This document shows positions 25,404 to 36,620 of a stretch of 64,000 bases of DNA, piece by piece. The stretch spans positions 23,396,393-23,460,392 of the forward strand of contig NC_051431.1 in NCBI RefSeq assembly GCF_001649575.2. The letters are read 5' to 3'. The DNA comes from Kryptolebias marmoratus. Its lineage: Eukaryota > Chordata > Actinopteri > Cyprinodontiformes > Rivulidae. The notes beneath the pieces are model-generated. The model ran no database searches. It saw only the letters and a list, made by a program, of their open reading frames with translations, and was not told the DNA's origin. The stretch's first letter is position 1. Each line of letters begins with the position of its first letter. Both the position numbers and the translations under genes were made by a program.

Positions 25404-26129
25404 GCTGTGTGTGGGATGTAGGGAGAGGTCAAAGGGATGGGACTACCTGGCCTTTTAACTGGATACTTTTCAAGGTCATACTTCCATAACAAGCATAAAT
25501 AACCAAAAATAGCATAGCATTTTTTTCTGTGAAAAGTGTTATTGTCACAGCAACCATTATAACATACAGACTAATGCATTTTGATGTTTAATTGTTGGTA
25601 TTATTGCCAATCTTTTTCAACAAGAATAAAAAAGTTGTATAAAACAGTGTCATATTTGTCCAATTAAAATATGTCTTATCACAACAGTCATTGTAGCATA
25701 TAGATTTGTGTATTCAGATGTCTTGTGTGTTTAGTATAATGTATGTTGAGTTCTGTTTGAAGCTGGACAACTATTGGCAATGCATCTATTTGTGCAAAGG
25801 TGTAACTACAACATCTGATGGTGTGTCATCTCCTTGATAGAATGCGCAAATTTGTAGAGAAAACATTTCATTGTTACTTTTTGGGACTTCAAATTAAAAA
25901 AGAGGGATTGGTGTAGATTTGGTGTAGATTTGGCCTAACCTTGACTTTACCTATAACAATTAAGCCACCCCCCCATTTTGCCCAAACTGTCTTTTCAGTC
26001 TGGTGTCCACTCTGTTCTGTGTTTGTGATATGTGTGTGGGAGACAGAAAAATATGGTAGGAAGGATGGTGTAGTCAGACCACTGTGATGGAGGAAATGAC
26101 TGGGGGTGTCAAGGCTGTTATACAAGCAC
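25404..26129. other. Intergenic, nothing recognised
   Basis: AT-rich sequence. A 12-base direct repeat (GGTGTAGATTTG, twice) lies near 25910-25933. Confidence 0.4.
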
Positions 26130-26360
26130 AAGCTAAGAGGTGCCACTCTGTCCCTCTGGCTGAACGTGTTAGCGCCTAGCTGGCCTCTGCCCAAGCCATT
26201 AAAGTTGCTTGTCCCAGCTGTGAAAAAAAAGGCCTCATCACTAAGAGTCAATTTAGGTCTGTGTTTAATCACATTCATTGTGGCGGCATCATTGGCTCTT
26301 TGTTCTGGCCTCCGCTTGCAGCTGAAAGGATTAAATGGACACCAACCAAGTGAAGCACAA
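26130..26360. promoter_or_regulatory. Candidate conserved noncoding element
   Basis: The repeat-free, GC-richer block contains CCATTAAAG, GTTTAATCACATTCATTG and CTCTTTGTTCTGG (SOX-like). It hosts long opposing frames (26106-26510 plus, 25889-26392 minus) that look like chance, with no domains and no codon logic shared with a known family. Confidence 0.35.
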
Positions 26361-26559
26361 TACCTTCCTATACCTCGGAAAACAATCAACACTCAACTTG
26401 CCCCTCTCTTCAAAGTCGCATTTATTGAAATAATCATAAATGATGACCTCAGTCATGTCATTTTACTTACTGAAGTGAGTCCTGTGTTATTTTATAAGCA
26501 GCAGGTGTAGCGGTTAAAATAGTAACTATGGGGAGAGGGGACAGAAATGTTCCCAATCC

Positions 26560-26710
26560 ATGTCAGCACTGTGAAATAATCAGTCAGACTCCATGCTCTT
26601 GGACAAGTAAATTTTTCAGGATTTAGCCTCGGCTGTCAATGTAGCTGGTCTGCTTCTTAATTAGTGGCCAGCTTATTATAGGCTGCCTGACCCAGGCAGT
26701 GGTCTCTCTC
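26560..26710. promoter_or_regulatory. Candidate conserved noncoding element
   Basis: Contains TTAATTAGTG at 26657-26666 and a 7-bp inverted repeat CTGCCTG-ACC-CAGGCAG at 26683-26699, in sequence without recognisable repeats. The function is inferred. Confidence 0.35.
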
Positions 26711-26764
26711 TTTAGGGAAGAGGAGGAGGAGAGGAGCTGGAGAGGAAGGGACTATAATGGTTGG

Positions 26765-28336
26765 TTTAACTGGGCACACTGCATTGGTGGATGAATGCGG
26801 TGATTATTATGCAAGGAATGGAATGTCCTCCCTGTGCAAATCTGTGAAGGAATAGCAGAGATTCATTCACAGAGGGGTGAGAATGTGTGCTGGTCTGTGT
26901 ATGTGTGTCAGAGAACGCAAGCAGAGCAAAGAGGCCTCAGAGACACAAAGAGTGCTTGTGTTTGAGCAAGAGAGGACACACAGTGACTCACAGCAACATC
27001 AGAAAATTCAAAGGCTTTCTTCAGGCTTAAATTTGATGATGCAAGTTGGAAATCTAATGAAAACATTAGTTGGAAGTTGATTTTGAGTCTTGACCAGTTT
27101 TACTGTTTTGAAATGTAATTATCTACCCCTTTCATTGGAATTTTGACATCACATGACTCATAATTATGGCTAAATTTGTTCTAATTCTAGCTTATATGTG
27201 TAAATCTGGTATATTGCATCTACAATACAAAACTGTTTAGTCTCAAACTCTTGTTTAATTGAACCTAATAATTCTAACAAGTATGCACAGAAGATAAACA
27301 TGAAACTAAGCAGAAACTGTCGGTGTTACCATGTATTTTTTGAATGCAGCTTTTACCCTTTCTATTATTGTTTTTTATTTAGTTTGAAGAGGAAACAAAT
27401 TTCTGATTCTTATTATTTTTATAATTATAACATACAGTAAAATTACAGTTAAAAGACCGGCCAACAAGACTTCTAACTTTAATGAAAGCCCATGTGGTGA
27501 GTTTGTTTTTAGTAAGATGTGCAACAAAGTGCAATCCTACTCAGTCTATGGCAAATTTTGATGTTGGCATGAAAACATGAACTTTAGATTTGTTCTCAGA
27601 AATCAGATTGGTATTTTACTTTTTTTTTTGGTGCTTTTTGAAAATACGAAAGTAAAGGAAAATATAAAGCAATACTTTTTTAATGCATTTTGTGAAATGG
27701 TCCCAAAACACATTATAACCAGTCAAAAAATGTTTGTACTTGAAGTTCTGAAGGGATTGTGTGGTGTTGCTTCACAGGTGAATTTTAAATTATAGAGTCA
27801 AGCTTTATTATAGAGTCAAGTTTTAAAGAACTGTTACTTTTAAACACCACTGTTGAAAAGTAACAGAACTCACCCCAGTTTTCTCTGAGAGGCCAAGAGA
27901 CCACATTACAGTTGTCAATTTTAAAAGCACTTTAATCATATTAAAGATTATTTGTTTTTACTGCTGCTTCTATGTCCACTTGTTGTCTTTATGTTAAATG
28001 TGGATGAGACTGTTTATTGCTCCTCTACTGAGCCAATGTCACAGTGAAGAGAAGGCCAAGCCAAGCTGGCTTTCCTTACTGAAACAAACAAAAAAATTAA
28101 TCAGTCAGATGACGCTACTGTCATGACTCTAATGAAATGTAAAAGGAAGCCAGCCATCTATTAGCATCACACTAATCAAAGAATAGCATGCTATTAATGC
28201 CACTGAACGCAACCTATGGTACTGTTGGCAACAATGCAAAGTGAAGTCATGGAGGGCAACATTCTGGAGCTTTTAGATAGAAATTAGAAATTGCCAAGGG
28301 AAATTACCACTTGTTTTGTAATGTTTGTATAGTAAA
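26765..28336. other. Intergenic, nothing recognised
   Basis: AT-rich sequence. A short direct repeat (TATAGAGTCAAG, twice) is near 27793-27821. No gene was recognised. Confidence 0.4.
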
Positions 28337-28528
28337 GGGTGGCATGTTTGTGCCATTGTCAAAGCTGTTGCCTCAGACCAAGAAGATTGCAGGTTCAAAA
28401 CCTGTCTGCAGACTTTCTGTGGGAAATTTGGATGCTCTCCCTGTGCATGCTTGGGGACTCCGGTCACTAGAGATGGGCACCAGTAGCCTGCATGGAAAAG
28501 CTGGTAAAATATGGATGGAAGGATGGAA
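28337..28528 (+). repeat. SINE, internally deleted (AFC-like/V-SINE type)
   Basis: The head begins GGGTGGCATGTTTGTGCC, then AGCTGTTGCCTC, a B box GGTTCAAAACC at 28393-28403, the body word CTCCCTGTGCATGCTTGGGG, and a jump to the 3' part GATGGGCACCAGTAGCCTGC, ending ATGGATGGAAGGATGGAA. The middle of the family body is missing relative to the copy at 12746. The frames listed around it are translations of the repeat. Confidence 0.75.
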
Positions 28529-29330
28529 ATTAAGTCTCATAGTCATTTCAACAACAATGTAGTTCACTTGAACTATATACATATAACTGTGTTTGTAGTT
28601 TGAATGTGGTCATGGTAATTATTACGTCTTTCTTGGTTTGGATTTTCTGACATGCTCTTATGCGGATGTAATTGTATTGCAGTTGTTTATGCAGTCACAT
28701 GAGACAAATTCCCTAACTGTTCATAACTTCTGCAAATCTAAACTGTAGGTATTTTAGATTAAAGGGGATGTTCAGGTTTATTTTAACCAATAAGTATGCA
28801 TAGAAAATACTTGTGATTGTGGCATAAACAATGATGCTTGTAGATAATACAGGTACATAGGACTTGCTAATACTTCATGTTTTGTGAATTAAAGTTTTGT
28901 TAATTTTACAATTATTCTAGACATAAATAATAGATTTGGGTGATACAGATAGATGGAAAGCATTAGTCAGGTAAAAATAAAAAAAGGAAGGATACATTTT
29001 ATCTCTGTCATTTTGGCTTTGCATAACCTATTTTACGAACTGGTCTATTTAACAAGTAAACCCAGTCACTGAGCTGTGAAAGCAGCTATTCTTTAGCTCA
29101 CTGCTGTATATGCCAATGACTCAGTCACTGTATGTGACTTTTGCCACAATGTATGGAAAACAGAGCTGCTTTTGTTTTGCTTTATAGCCACTACTGAATC
29201 AGCACAAGAAATCTGCCACTACAGCTATCAACCATCAAACACATCAAACGAAATTCAAGACGGCTGGAGTCGTCGTTGTCAGCAGTGCAGAATCTCTCAG
29301 CTCATCACAGTGTGGAGACAGAATCGGATG
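28529..29330. other. Intergenic, nothing recognised
   Basis: AT-rich sequence, no supported feature. Confidence 0.4.
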
Positions 29331-29367
29331 CCCCCCCCCCNNNNNACCCCCCCCCCCCCCCCCCCCC
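29331..29367. repeat. Poly-C tract with a 5-N assembly gap
   Basis: Ten C, five N (29341-29345), one A and then 21 C. The gap inside the homopolymer shows that the length is unresolved. Confidence 0.95.
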
Positions 29368-29879
29368 GCAAAGATGCTTACATCAAAGGAAAAAAGCCTA
29401 AGGGCTTCTTTACAAATCAATACAAAAAACATTACAAAGCCAGAGATCTACTTCCTACATAATCTTTCAGAGAACAAGAAAAAAATATAAAAAGCATCAA
29501 AATGTTATAACCTCATATATAGTATTGAAGGATTATCCTGCTGCTTGTCAGCCAAGCAAATGTTGTCTCTCAAGGGACTTTTACTGGCAGAAGTGATTTA
29601 GGATTCCAGTTACTGTTAATTTAGTTTATCCTCATGTGCTCAAACATCCTGCCACATTATTGCTCTGAGGGTGGTCAGCATCAATAGTGTTGTCACAGGC
29701 CAGTAGGCACTTTATTACTTACCTATATTGTGGAGCTCATCCTTACTTTGTAAAAATCTTTGCATTTTTAGCTAAAAAGGATGGTATAAAGGATCAGAAA
29801 TTGAAGCATCTTAAGTGCTCTTTGATTCAATTTTTATTATGTACGAATGTGTTCTCCATACCCAAGTTTTCTAACATCC

Positions 29880-30090
29880 ACAGTGCAGCCATCGTGGGGC
29901 TGGAAAGTTGCAGGTTTGATTCCACGTCATGCCCATATGTTACGGTGTCCTAGAGCGAGACAGAATCGCAAAATGCTCCCCTGCTTAAATCCCTACCCAT
30001 TGCTCCACTGGTGTGTATCTCACTTGTGTAATGGGTCAAATGCAACAATTTTGTCATTGTATGTGTGCATACAATGATGACAATATATAA
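29880..30090 (+). repeat. tRNA-derived SINE, second family
   Basis: The head is GCAGCCATCGTGGGGCTGG, with a clear B box GGTTTGATTCC at 29913-29923. The body words GGTGTCCTAGAGCGAGACAG, AAATGCTCCCCTGC and GTAATGGGTCAAATGCAA follow, and the tail is AATGATGACAATATATAA. This is the fish SINE type whose body reads 'CTTGAGCAAGACACTGAACC', diverged here. It is distinct from the copies at 12746 and 28337. Confidence 0.75.
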
Positions 30091-30159
30091 CACCTAATTT
30101 TTAGTATTAGTAATAATTTTTCCTAATTCTACTTTTTTCGTTTTTGGGATTGGGGAGGT

Positions 30160-30920
30160 TAAGGAAAGCGATTACATCAGGAATCGGCTCTCAGCCCATT
30201 GATAATGAACAGGTCGACAGATGAGGTCAGGCAGAAGTCTTCATAGACTAGGATGTTTGTAGATGGCATTATAATCTATAGACAGAATAGGAAGCAGGTA
30301 AAAGAGAGCCTGAAAAAGCAGAGGTATGCTCTAGAGAAGAGCAATGAAAGTCAGTGGAGGCATGACAGAATCTATGTGTGTGAATGAGAGTGTGACAGGT
30401 GTAACAGTGAAGCTGCACGGAGTGGAGGTATTGAAGGGTGGATGCGTTCAAGTACCTGGGGTCAGCCATACAAAGAAGCAAGCAGTGCACAAGAGAGGTG
30501 AAGAAGGTTGTGCAGGCAGGGTGGAGTGCATGGTCCAGGGTGATTTGTGACAAAACGATAGCTGCAAGACTGAAAGGGAATGTTTATAAAATGAGACCTG
30601 TTATGTTGTTTGGTTTAAAGATAGAGGCACTGATGAAGATGATAATATTTTCATTAGAAGATACAAAAATGGACAGGATTAGAAATGAGGATATTGATAT
30701 TGAAAAGCTCAGGTTCAGCCATTTGTAAACTGAGTCTTAGACACAAATCTGAGATGGTTTGGAAATGTGCAAAGGAGGGATAGTGGATATGTTGGTCAAA
30801 GAATGTTGATGGAGCTGCTAGGGAGGGGGAAAAATGAAGACCAAAAATGATGTTTGTGGTTGAAGCAAAAAAGACTATACAAAGAGTTGGAATGACAGAG
30901 GAAGACGCATCTGCCTCCGT
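30160..30920 (+). pseudogene. Decayed RTE-like LINE, 3' part of the reverse transcriptase ORF
   Basis: The segment encodes, in shifting frames, the C-terminal part of an RTE-type non-LTR retrotransposon polyprotein, which copies its RNA into DNA at the target site. Recognisable pieces in order: SAHx-type words at CTCAGCCCATTGATAATGAA (30188-30207), the remnant of the catalytic FADD region around 30245-30275, ESMCVNES near 30367-30392, FKYLGS near 30445-30462, VKKVVQAGWSAWSRVICD near 30495-30550, and MDRIRNED near 30669-30692. A diverged L-R-W-F-G-type word follows around 30750-30765. Frameshifts and stops separate these blocks and the 5' half is missing, as in most LINE copies. The two open stretches 30344-30550 and 30438-30728 are overlapping frames of this relic. 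It is certainly inactive. Confidence 0.8.
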
Positions 30921-31432
30921 CTTCATCTGAGATGAATCCATTTTACTAACTTTAAAAGGCCTTATAAAAAGGCTGAGACCACAACGTAATACTGCCAGTG
31001 TTGTTATTTCACAAAACAAGAGTGTCCCCCATATTGTGTGCTCTCCTGTTGTAAAGGAGGTGGAGGGGGACCATAACCTTGTTGTATGAACAGAAATTTA
31101 AACTCACCTCAGAAGGAGCAGTGGGATCTGGTTAGGACAATACGGGTCTTTGCACATCCTGAATTTTGTGCATTAGAGAGAACACGTGTCTTCCTCTGGT
31201 GCATATCAGGTCAGCAGCAGAGATAGCCATGACACAGACTGCAGAGCACAGGGAATGTGATTTACAAAGCTGCAGACTAAGATGGGCAAGAAAAATAAGA
31301 CATGACAACTAAGTGGACAGGTCAAAGTCCCACTCTGTCATTTTATTCCCTCAGAATAAAAACATATTCAATAACAGGTGAATTATACTATGAGGAACTT
31401 GTTTTAAATCCCTACAGCTGGGATGTACTCTC
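30921..31432. other. Intergenic; contains a minus-strand AATAAA at 31342-31347
   Basis: No gene was recognised. The reverse-strand AATAAA lies about 85 bases past the stop of the possible exon at 31433-31632 and would serve as its poly(A) signal. Confidence 0.35.
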
Positions 31433-31632
31433 TCAGAGGCAGTCCTCATTATAGAAACTGCAAGAAAAGCACCTCCAGCAATCATTTACATCCAAGACCT
31501 TTGGGATTTCGGCTGATGGCAGACTTGACAATACGTCACAATACCCACAGCAATAACTAGCATCCTCATTATCATCTTCTTCAATTTTGGGCCGGCCTTT
31601 CAGCAGGTAGGTCATTCTATGCGTCTCTTCTT
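31433..31632 (-). CDS. Possible terminal coding exon, small acidic, cysteine-rich protein (unrecognised)
   Basis: Read on the minus strand, a pyrimidine-containing tract ending CACACAG (AG at 31633-31634) opens a frame of about 65 codons ending in TGA at 31433. The peptide has a basic start (THRMTYLLKGRPK), an acidic run (EEDDNED), then eight cysteines in about 40 residues, including YCCGYCD and CWRCFSCSFYNEDC, and stops two residues later. An AATAAA follows about 85 bases downstream. That layout fits the last exon of a gene transcribed toward lower coordinates, perhaps for an extracellular disulphide-rich protein. Against it: the length is within reach of chance, the upstream exons were not found, and I recognise no family. 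An in-frame ATG at 31613-31615 means it could also be a standalone small ORF. The strand and boundaries are the only firm parts. Confidence 0.25.
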
Positions 31633-31990
31633 CTGTGTGAATAAGAAGCTCAACAGTTCACATCCAAGAAACAAACAAAATACATGGTATTTCTCAAAGT
31701 TTTAAATATTCTCTCTTGTACGGGTCATCATTTTTTGCTTTTAAAATTAAGCTGATTACAGACAAGATAATTGTCTGTAGTGACTTAATCTGTTAGCTGC
31801 TGTGTCTGTGGCAGCCTGGAAAGCAGCAAATAAAAATACATTGATTTTCAGTATCAAGTGTGAACTCAAAATAAGGGCAAACTTTGATGTCTCTGATACA
31901 ATAGCATGGAGAATCACTAAAACTAATGCTGATCAGATTTTCCTTGAGATTGTTTGAGAACCCTTCAGCTCTCCATCTTAGTCAATATAA

Positions 31991-32040
31991 ATGTTATCAA
32001 TAGCTCATGACCTAACAAGGTCATGAGCTATTGATAACAT
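31991..32040. repeat. Perfect 23-bp snap-back inverted repeat with 4-base loop
   Basis: Left arm 31991-32013 (starts ATGTTATCAATAGC, ends CATGACCT), loop AACA at 32014-32017, right arm 32018-32040 (starts AGGTCATGAGC, ends GATAACAT). The arms are fully complementary without mismatch. A match of this length is not expected by chance in 64 kb. It is either a recent foldback-copying event or kept perfect by function. A transcript would form an shRNA-like hairpin, but the stem is shorter than that of a typical animal pre-miRNA. Confidence 0.95.
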
Positions 32041-32489
32041 GAGTTAGGGTAAGCACATATACCCCTGATTTGTTACTCCAGAGGTTCTGACTTGCTGTTT
32101 TGTAACTTAACTGTATTATATGGCATGAATGCAGTTCTGCTGAGGGAAGCAAGAGCACTTTAAGAACATGTTATTTTATACTTTTCAATGCAGGCACATG
32201 TTTAAAGTAGAACCAACAACAAAACCTTGACAGCTTCCCAATCCCATGATGACCAACATACTGAAATTATGCATTTATTCAGCACAAAAAGTTTTAGAGT
32301 GGTAGTACTTAGATTGCAAAATCTGACTTGCATTCCAATGCAGACATTAGGCAGGGTATTAAACAGGCACAGATGGAGACAATTCTCCCAAATTGATGAT
32401 CTCTCTGTGTTCTGTAGGCTGCTGTGCTCCTTTTGTTTTCCAGAACAATGTTTACAGCATCAGAATGTCCTTGCTCATCTGTAGGCACT
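32041..32489. other. Intergenic, nothing recognised
   Basis: The frame 32227-32484 has no protein features I trust. Confidence 0.4.
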
Positions 32490-32640
32490 AAACTGATGTG
32501 AGATAAGGGCCCTCGTGGAGCGTCAGAGAATGCAAAGTGATGCTCTCTGACACTAATTGTTCTTTCATCTTAAGCGGAGGCGCCTTAGCCAATCTCCAAG
32601 GCCCTCCATGATGAGACCTGTGGGGGAGAGTTTAAGATGG
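32490..32640. promoter_or_regulatory. Candidate conserved noncoding element
   Basis: Contains an 8-bp inverted repeat GTCAGAGA (32522-32529) / TCTCTGAC (32544-32551) around a 14-base centre with ATGCAAAG, then CTAATTG at 32553-32559 and a GC-rich GCGGAGGCGCC stretch. It is repeat-free. The enhancer role is inferred. Confidence 0.3.
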
Positions 32641-33188
32641 TAAACAGGCAGAGACATTGAGCTGACTGATAAATTTTTTATGCTTTATGTCATTTGATTA
32701 ATCATTTATTTATTTATTTTATTATGAGCAAAATATTATAAAATTATCTCTCCTTTCCTGCCCTGACTTGGCACTATTATTGCTTCTGAAGATGTTTTGA
32801 CCCATTTGTGCTGCAGAAGCGTTAAAACGCTTTGTGCTGGCTGACTTGTTCCATACTTCATAAAGTGGATTTTGAGATAACACCCATGAGATTAAAATCC
32901 AAATTGCTTGACCAAGCAGAAATACCTTCATAATTGGCTGGGGTAGACTTTCTGCATGAGTAGAGTCTAAAGCCTCTTAAAGATGTGGATGGCTGGTGTG
33001 CAGTGTTTGTGTCAATGCCCCATATAAAATATAACTGTTTCTATAAGTCTACGAGTCAGAGCGTCAAAGTGAAAATAATTATAGTTTTATTTGAGTGGCC
33101 TTCATCACATTATGGAAAACTCAAGTATACCTGTGTCAAAGGATAATGATACAAATTGCACTAACCAGTCTTTAGGCTTTACTTAGGT

Positions 33189-33392
33189 CAGTGGTGGCCA
33201 CTATCTTGCTTGTCTAAGATGTTTCTCTGCTTTAACACACCTGATTTGAATTAATCAGTGTTTAACAGGCTTCTGTAGAACCTGAGGGTAGGCTAAATAG
33301 GTAATATAACCACTAAATCAAGAGTCTTGGAACACAGAAATAGCTAAAACATCCAGGTCAGTGGCTTTTGAAGACTGCATTGGACACCACTG
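33189..33392. mobile_element. hAT-type MITE
   Basis: The inverted ends CAGTGGTGGCC (33189) and GGACACCACTG (to 33392) carry the hAT hallmark CA-G-N-G. The inside has the widespread fish words AACACACCTGATTTGAATTA and AACAGGCTTCTGTAGAACC. A degenerate target duplication is suggested by ACTTAGG before and ATTTAGC after. There is no transposase; it is non-autonomous. Confidence 0.7.
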
Positions 33393-33607
33393 AATTTAGC
33401 TGGATTTACACTGTTCAAAATCTGCTCTCCTTACCCAATAGAGACAGTACATGTCAATTGATATTTGCAAGTTTGTCATGAAGAGACGCCACAGTTTCCA
33501 ACCGAACATGTACAATAACGAGCAAATGTAGGGAATGTGTCCCTACGCTGTCTTCTGGCCAGCACAACCACATAGAACCACCTGTATCTCAGCGCTGTCT
33601 CCTCCTT

Positions 33608-33713
33608 GCACAATAATTGTGCTGTCTCCTTCCATGAGCTCTTTGCCATTTGACTATCTTTATAAGTTTTGCCAGAACAGTTGTTAGTTTTGCTGGAACA
33701 GTCGTAAAGATAG
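33608..33713. repeat. Compact cluster of short inverted and direct repeats
   Basis: GCACAATAATTGTGC at 33608-33622 is a perfect palindrome around a central A, flanked on both sides by GCTGTCTCCT. Further on, two 21-base direct repeats (33665-33685 and 33686-33706, both starting AGTTTTGC) sit inside a 9-bp inverted repeat CTATCTTTA/TAAAGATAG (33654-33662 and 33705-33713). It may be an unclassified MITE interior. Confidence 0.5.
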
Positions 33714-36479
33714 GTGTACTTTCTAACAGCCCCGGGACAGCTGCTCCTCAGTGAAGCAGTTGAAGTGAAATGAGAGCATAGTAGTTCCCTTGCTTTGCCT
33801 CATAAACACGCCCACAACAAAGTTCTGACCAGTCACGTAATAGCTGATGCATACATCTGAGACAAAAAATTCTGCCTGGACCTTGTGTATAGAACCAGTG
33901 CTCGGAGTTAATGTGAGAACAAAATTATGTAATTTTCATCAAGCAACTACATCAGCGAAAGCAGATTTAATAACTATTCACAGAGTAGTAATCCAGCTTT
34001 TGGCTATAGCAACAATCATATAAGCTTTAACTTCTCATTTTACCATTGTGTTTTAGCCAGAATGAAATCGAGAATAATCTAATAAAAATTGTATCCCTCT
34101 TTTCTTTTTATATATCTAAAAGAAGAGATGAATGAAGATACAAACTAAACATCCTGGAAGTCTAATTCCAGACATTTTGAGCTAAAGTTGGTGTCGTGTT
34201 TTTTTTTACTTAAATACATTAAATACATTGAATACATTAAGGTACACTTTGGTGAGTGTATATGAACAAAAATTAATGCCATCATTTAAAAAAATATTTC
34301 ATCCCACCACATTTTCAGTAGCTGTCACTTGAATTAACCTCTCAGCCTGTAAACATTATATAAAAATAAATAAATAAATAAACAGGAACTTTTATCTTGT
34401 AGCTGTAAACCACATAGCTACAAATGTGAATGTATGCAAATAATAACAAAGTATTTTATTAGTCAGTCTTTTACACACATAATAAAATTATTTAAAAAAT
34501 ATTACAGTTCTAAAAAAAGACTAATATTATCTTATTTGAGTCAAATTAATCTATTTAGTTTTAGTGCACTGGTAAGTTGTTCCAATGGAAATTGATTTTT
34601 TTTTTTTTTACTACACAATACTCTGGAAAATGCATAAGCTACATTCCTCATATATTTTATAGAAGACTGCAGAGGACTGGATCCTATCCAAGTTAACATC
34701 TACTGCATATACTTCATCCAAAAAGAAAGAAAAAAGGGTTGTAACCTTTTCAAATGTTCTGATGAAATTTCATAACATGATATTTCAACTAACAACCTTG
34801 TCTTTCTGAGGCACTTACAGAAATGGTTTGTCAGAGACTGATAGTAGAGACTAACTACTGTCAGCCTCATTGACATTTAAGTCCAGAAGGACTTGGGATT
34901 CTCTTATGATACAATAATATGATAGCTTAACACAAATCACAAACTTCAGTTAGAATACCAACGTGCAACATGTTAAAAAGACAAGATCTCTAGATGTGAC
35001 TCTAGAGGACTTTTTATTTTGTGTGTGTGCCATTCACATGGCTTTAGGTAAATTAATATTGTCCAAGCAGAGTGCAGACGCTCTTTTAGAGGAAGTGATC
35101 ACTGCTCCAGTGGTGTCACAGTCATTGCAAAATAATCTGTTATTAGGTGAAGGGAATCAGTTAGCATTAAACAACTAAAGTTAAAAAGAGAAGGGGACAC
35201 TATGGGATTTTTTTTTTTAATTCTTTGAGCCATCCTTTGCTGAAATCGATTTTTCTGCTTTAGTGATCCCCTAAGGAGCTATTTAGACTGTGCTGGATGT
35301 GGGCTGCACCATGAGCTCTCTCTTTGTCTCTGTATCAGTTTGTGTCTCTCAAGTTCTCTTTCTCGCCTTTGTTTTTTTGCACGTGCGTGGACATACACAC
35401 AAGCACACATACACCCACACACACACACTCATGCACAAACACACAGAGCACCAGTGGCTGAAGGTGTTCCTAAAGGGCCAGAGCTTGATCCACTGTCAAA
35501 AAGCCCAAGATATACAGTTTCTGGTGACGAGAAAAGCACAATGAAAGGGTTATTTATTACCCCTTGCAATATAAATCTACCTCTCAGTGTGTGTCAGTTA
35601 ATGTGTGTGTATTTGTGAGTGTGTTTGAACAATAACAGAAGCTATATTGTTTCCACCACCCCCCCATCAATATGTTTAGAATAACTGTAATTAATTTGCA
35701 ACAACATTGTACTATCCGAGCATTTCTGCGCAACCTATCTGCCTGTGTTGTTCAGTTAGACTCATGTTGTGGGTAACATATTAGTTGTGATTTAAATTGA
35801 CTGAGCTGACAGCTTGCTGCACTTTGTCCCTTAAGGCTTTTACAAGAATTAATGCACCCATCTCACAACCACAGGAGTCTGCACACATTGGAATCAATTT
35901 AGTGTTTGTGCCCACACATGTGCAAACATATTTATTAGGCTCGGGAGGGCTTAGGAAGGGGTACGGTGCAGGTGGGAAAGAGGCAGATGTGCTGTGGGTG
36001 GCTGGGTGCAGGGTGCAAAGCCTAGAAAAATCAAGCTGACTAAAGAGGAACAAAAACAAAATTTCAGAAAAAAAACAAGAGGCAATAGGAAAAAGTCACA
36101 GCTTTTGAGAAAATACATGTAAATACACTAAAATCTAAATAAAGAAACCATGGATTTGTGAACAAACACTGTTTTATTCATACAAATCAAAACACATCTG
36201 GACAGAGAAGGCTTTGGCTCCACTATGAGTCTTCTTTTTTCTTGAATTTGTCAACCAGGGACTTCCTTACAAATTGACACAACAGTTTAACTAGCAACTT
36301 TAGTCGCTAACTCAGTCTGCACACATTTGCAAAATTAAATCTGGGATTACTTTTCCCTTGTGTGAGAAATTGCATCTGCAGGACATCCTTGGACGACTGT
36401 GATAGGGTGCATTAGCTTTTGTGTGTGTGCGTGTACAAACTTTGCCACAATGAAAAGTTTAAATTAAAAAAAATAACCA
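33714..36479. other. Intergenic, simple repeats only
   Basis: Contains a 9-base tandem (TTAAATACA-like, three units, about 34213-34240) and a CA-rich microsatellite at about 35390-35450. No gene was recognised, and frames near 34963-35178 and 35781-36059 have no support. Confidence 0.4.
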
Positions 36480-36620
36480 TTTTGCCCACAGCTCCCTGGA
36501 GGCTGTGATCAATCACTGTCATCAATAAAGAGGGGTCAGTTTGTCAGGAAGCAGCCATGAGCCCCGAGGTCAGGTGGCAACAGCAGGGAATGTCTGTAGT
36601 GATGGTCTATCTTTTATGTC
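36480..36620. promoter_or_regulatory. Candidate conserved noncoding element
   Basis: TGATCAATCA at 36506-36515 followed by TGTCATCAATAAAG resembles Pbx/Hox plus Meis-type sites. The next 100 bases are GC-richer and repeat-free. Conservation is untested. Confidence 0.3.

Noticed and set aside
25889..26510. Opposing frames of 167 (minus) and 134 (plus) codons
   Set aside because: They overlap on opposite strands, have no recognisable domains, and coincide with a GC-richer noncoding block where stops are simply rarer.
32722..32931. Minus-strand frame starting with a signal-peptide-like stretch, upstream of the possible exon at 31433
   Set aside because: Attractive as exon 1 of a secreted peptide, but it has no good splice donor in the phase needed to join the acceptor at 31632/31633.
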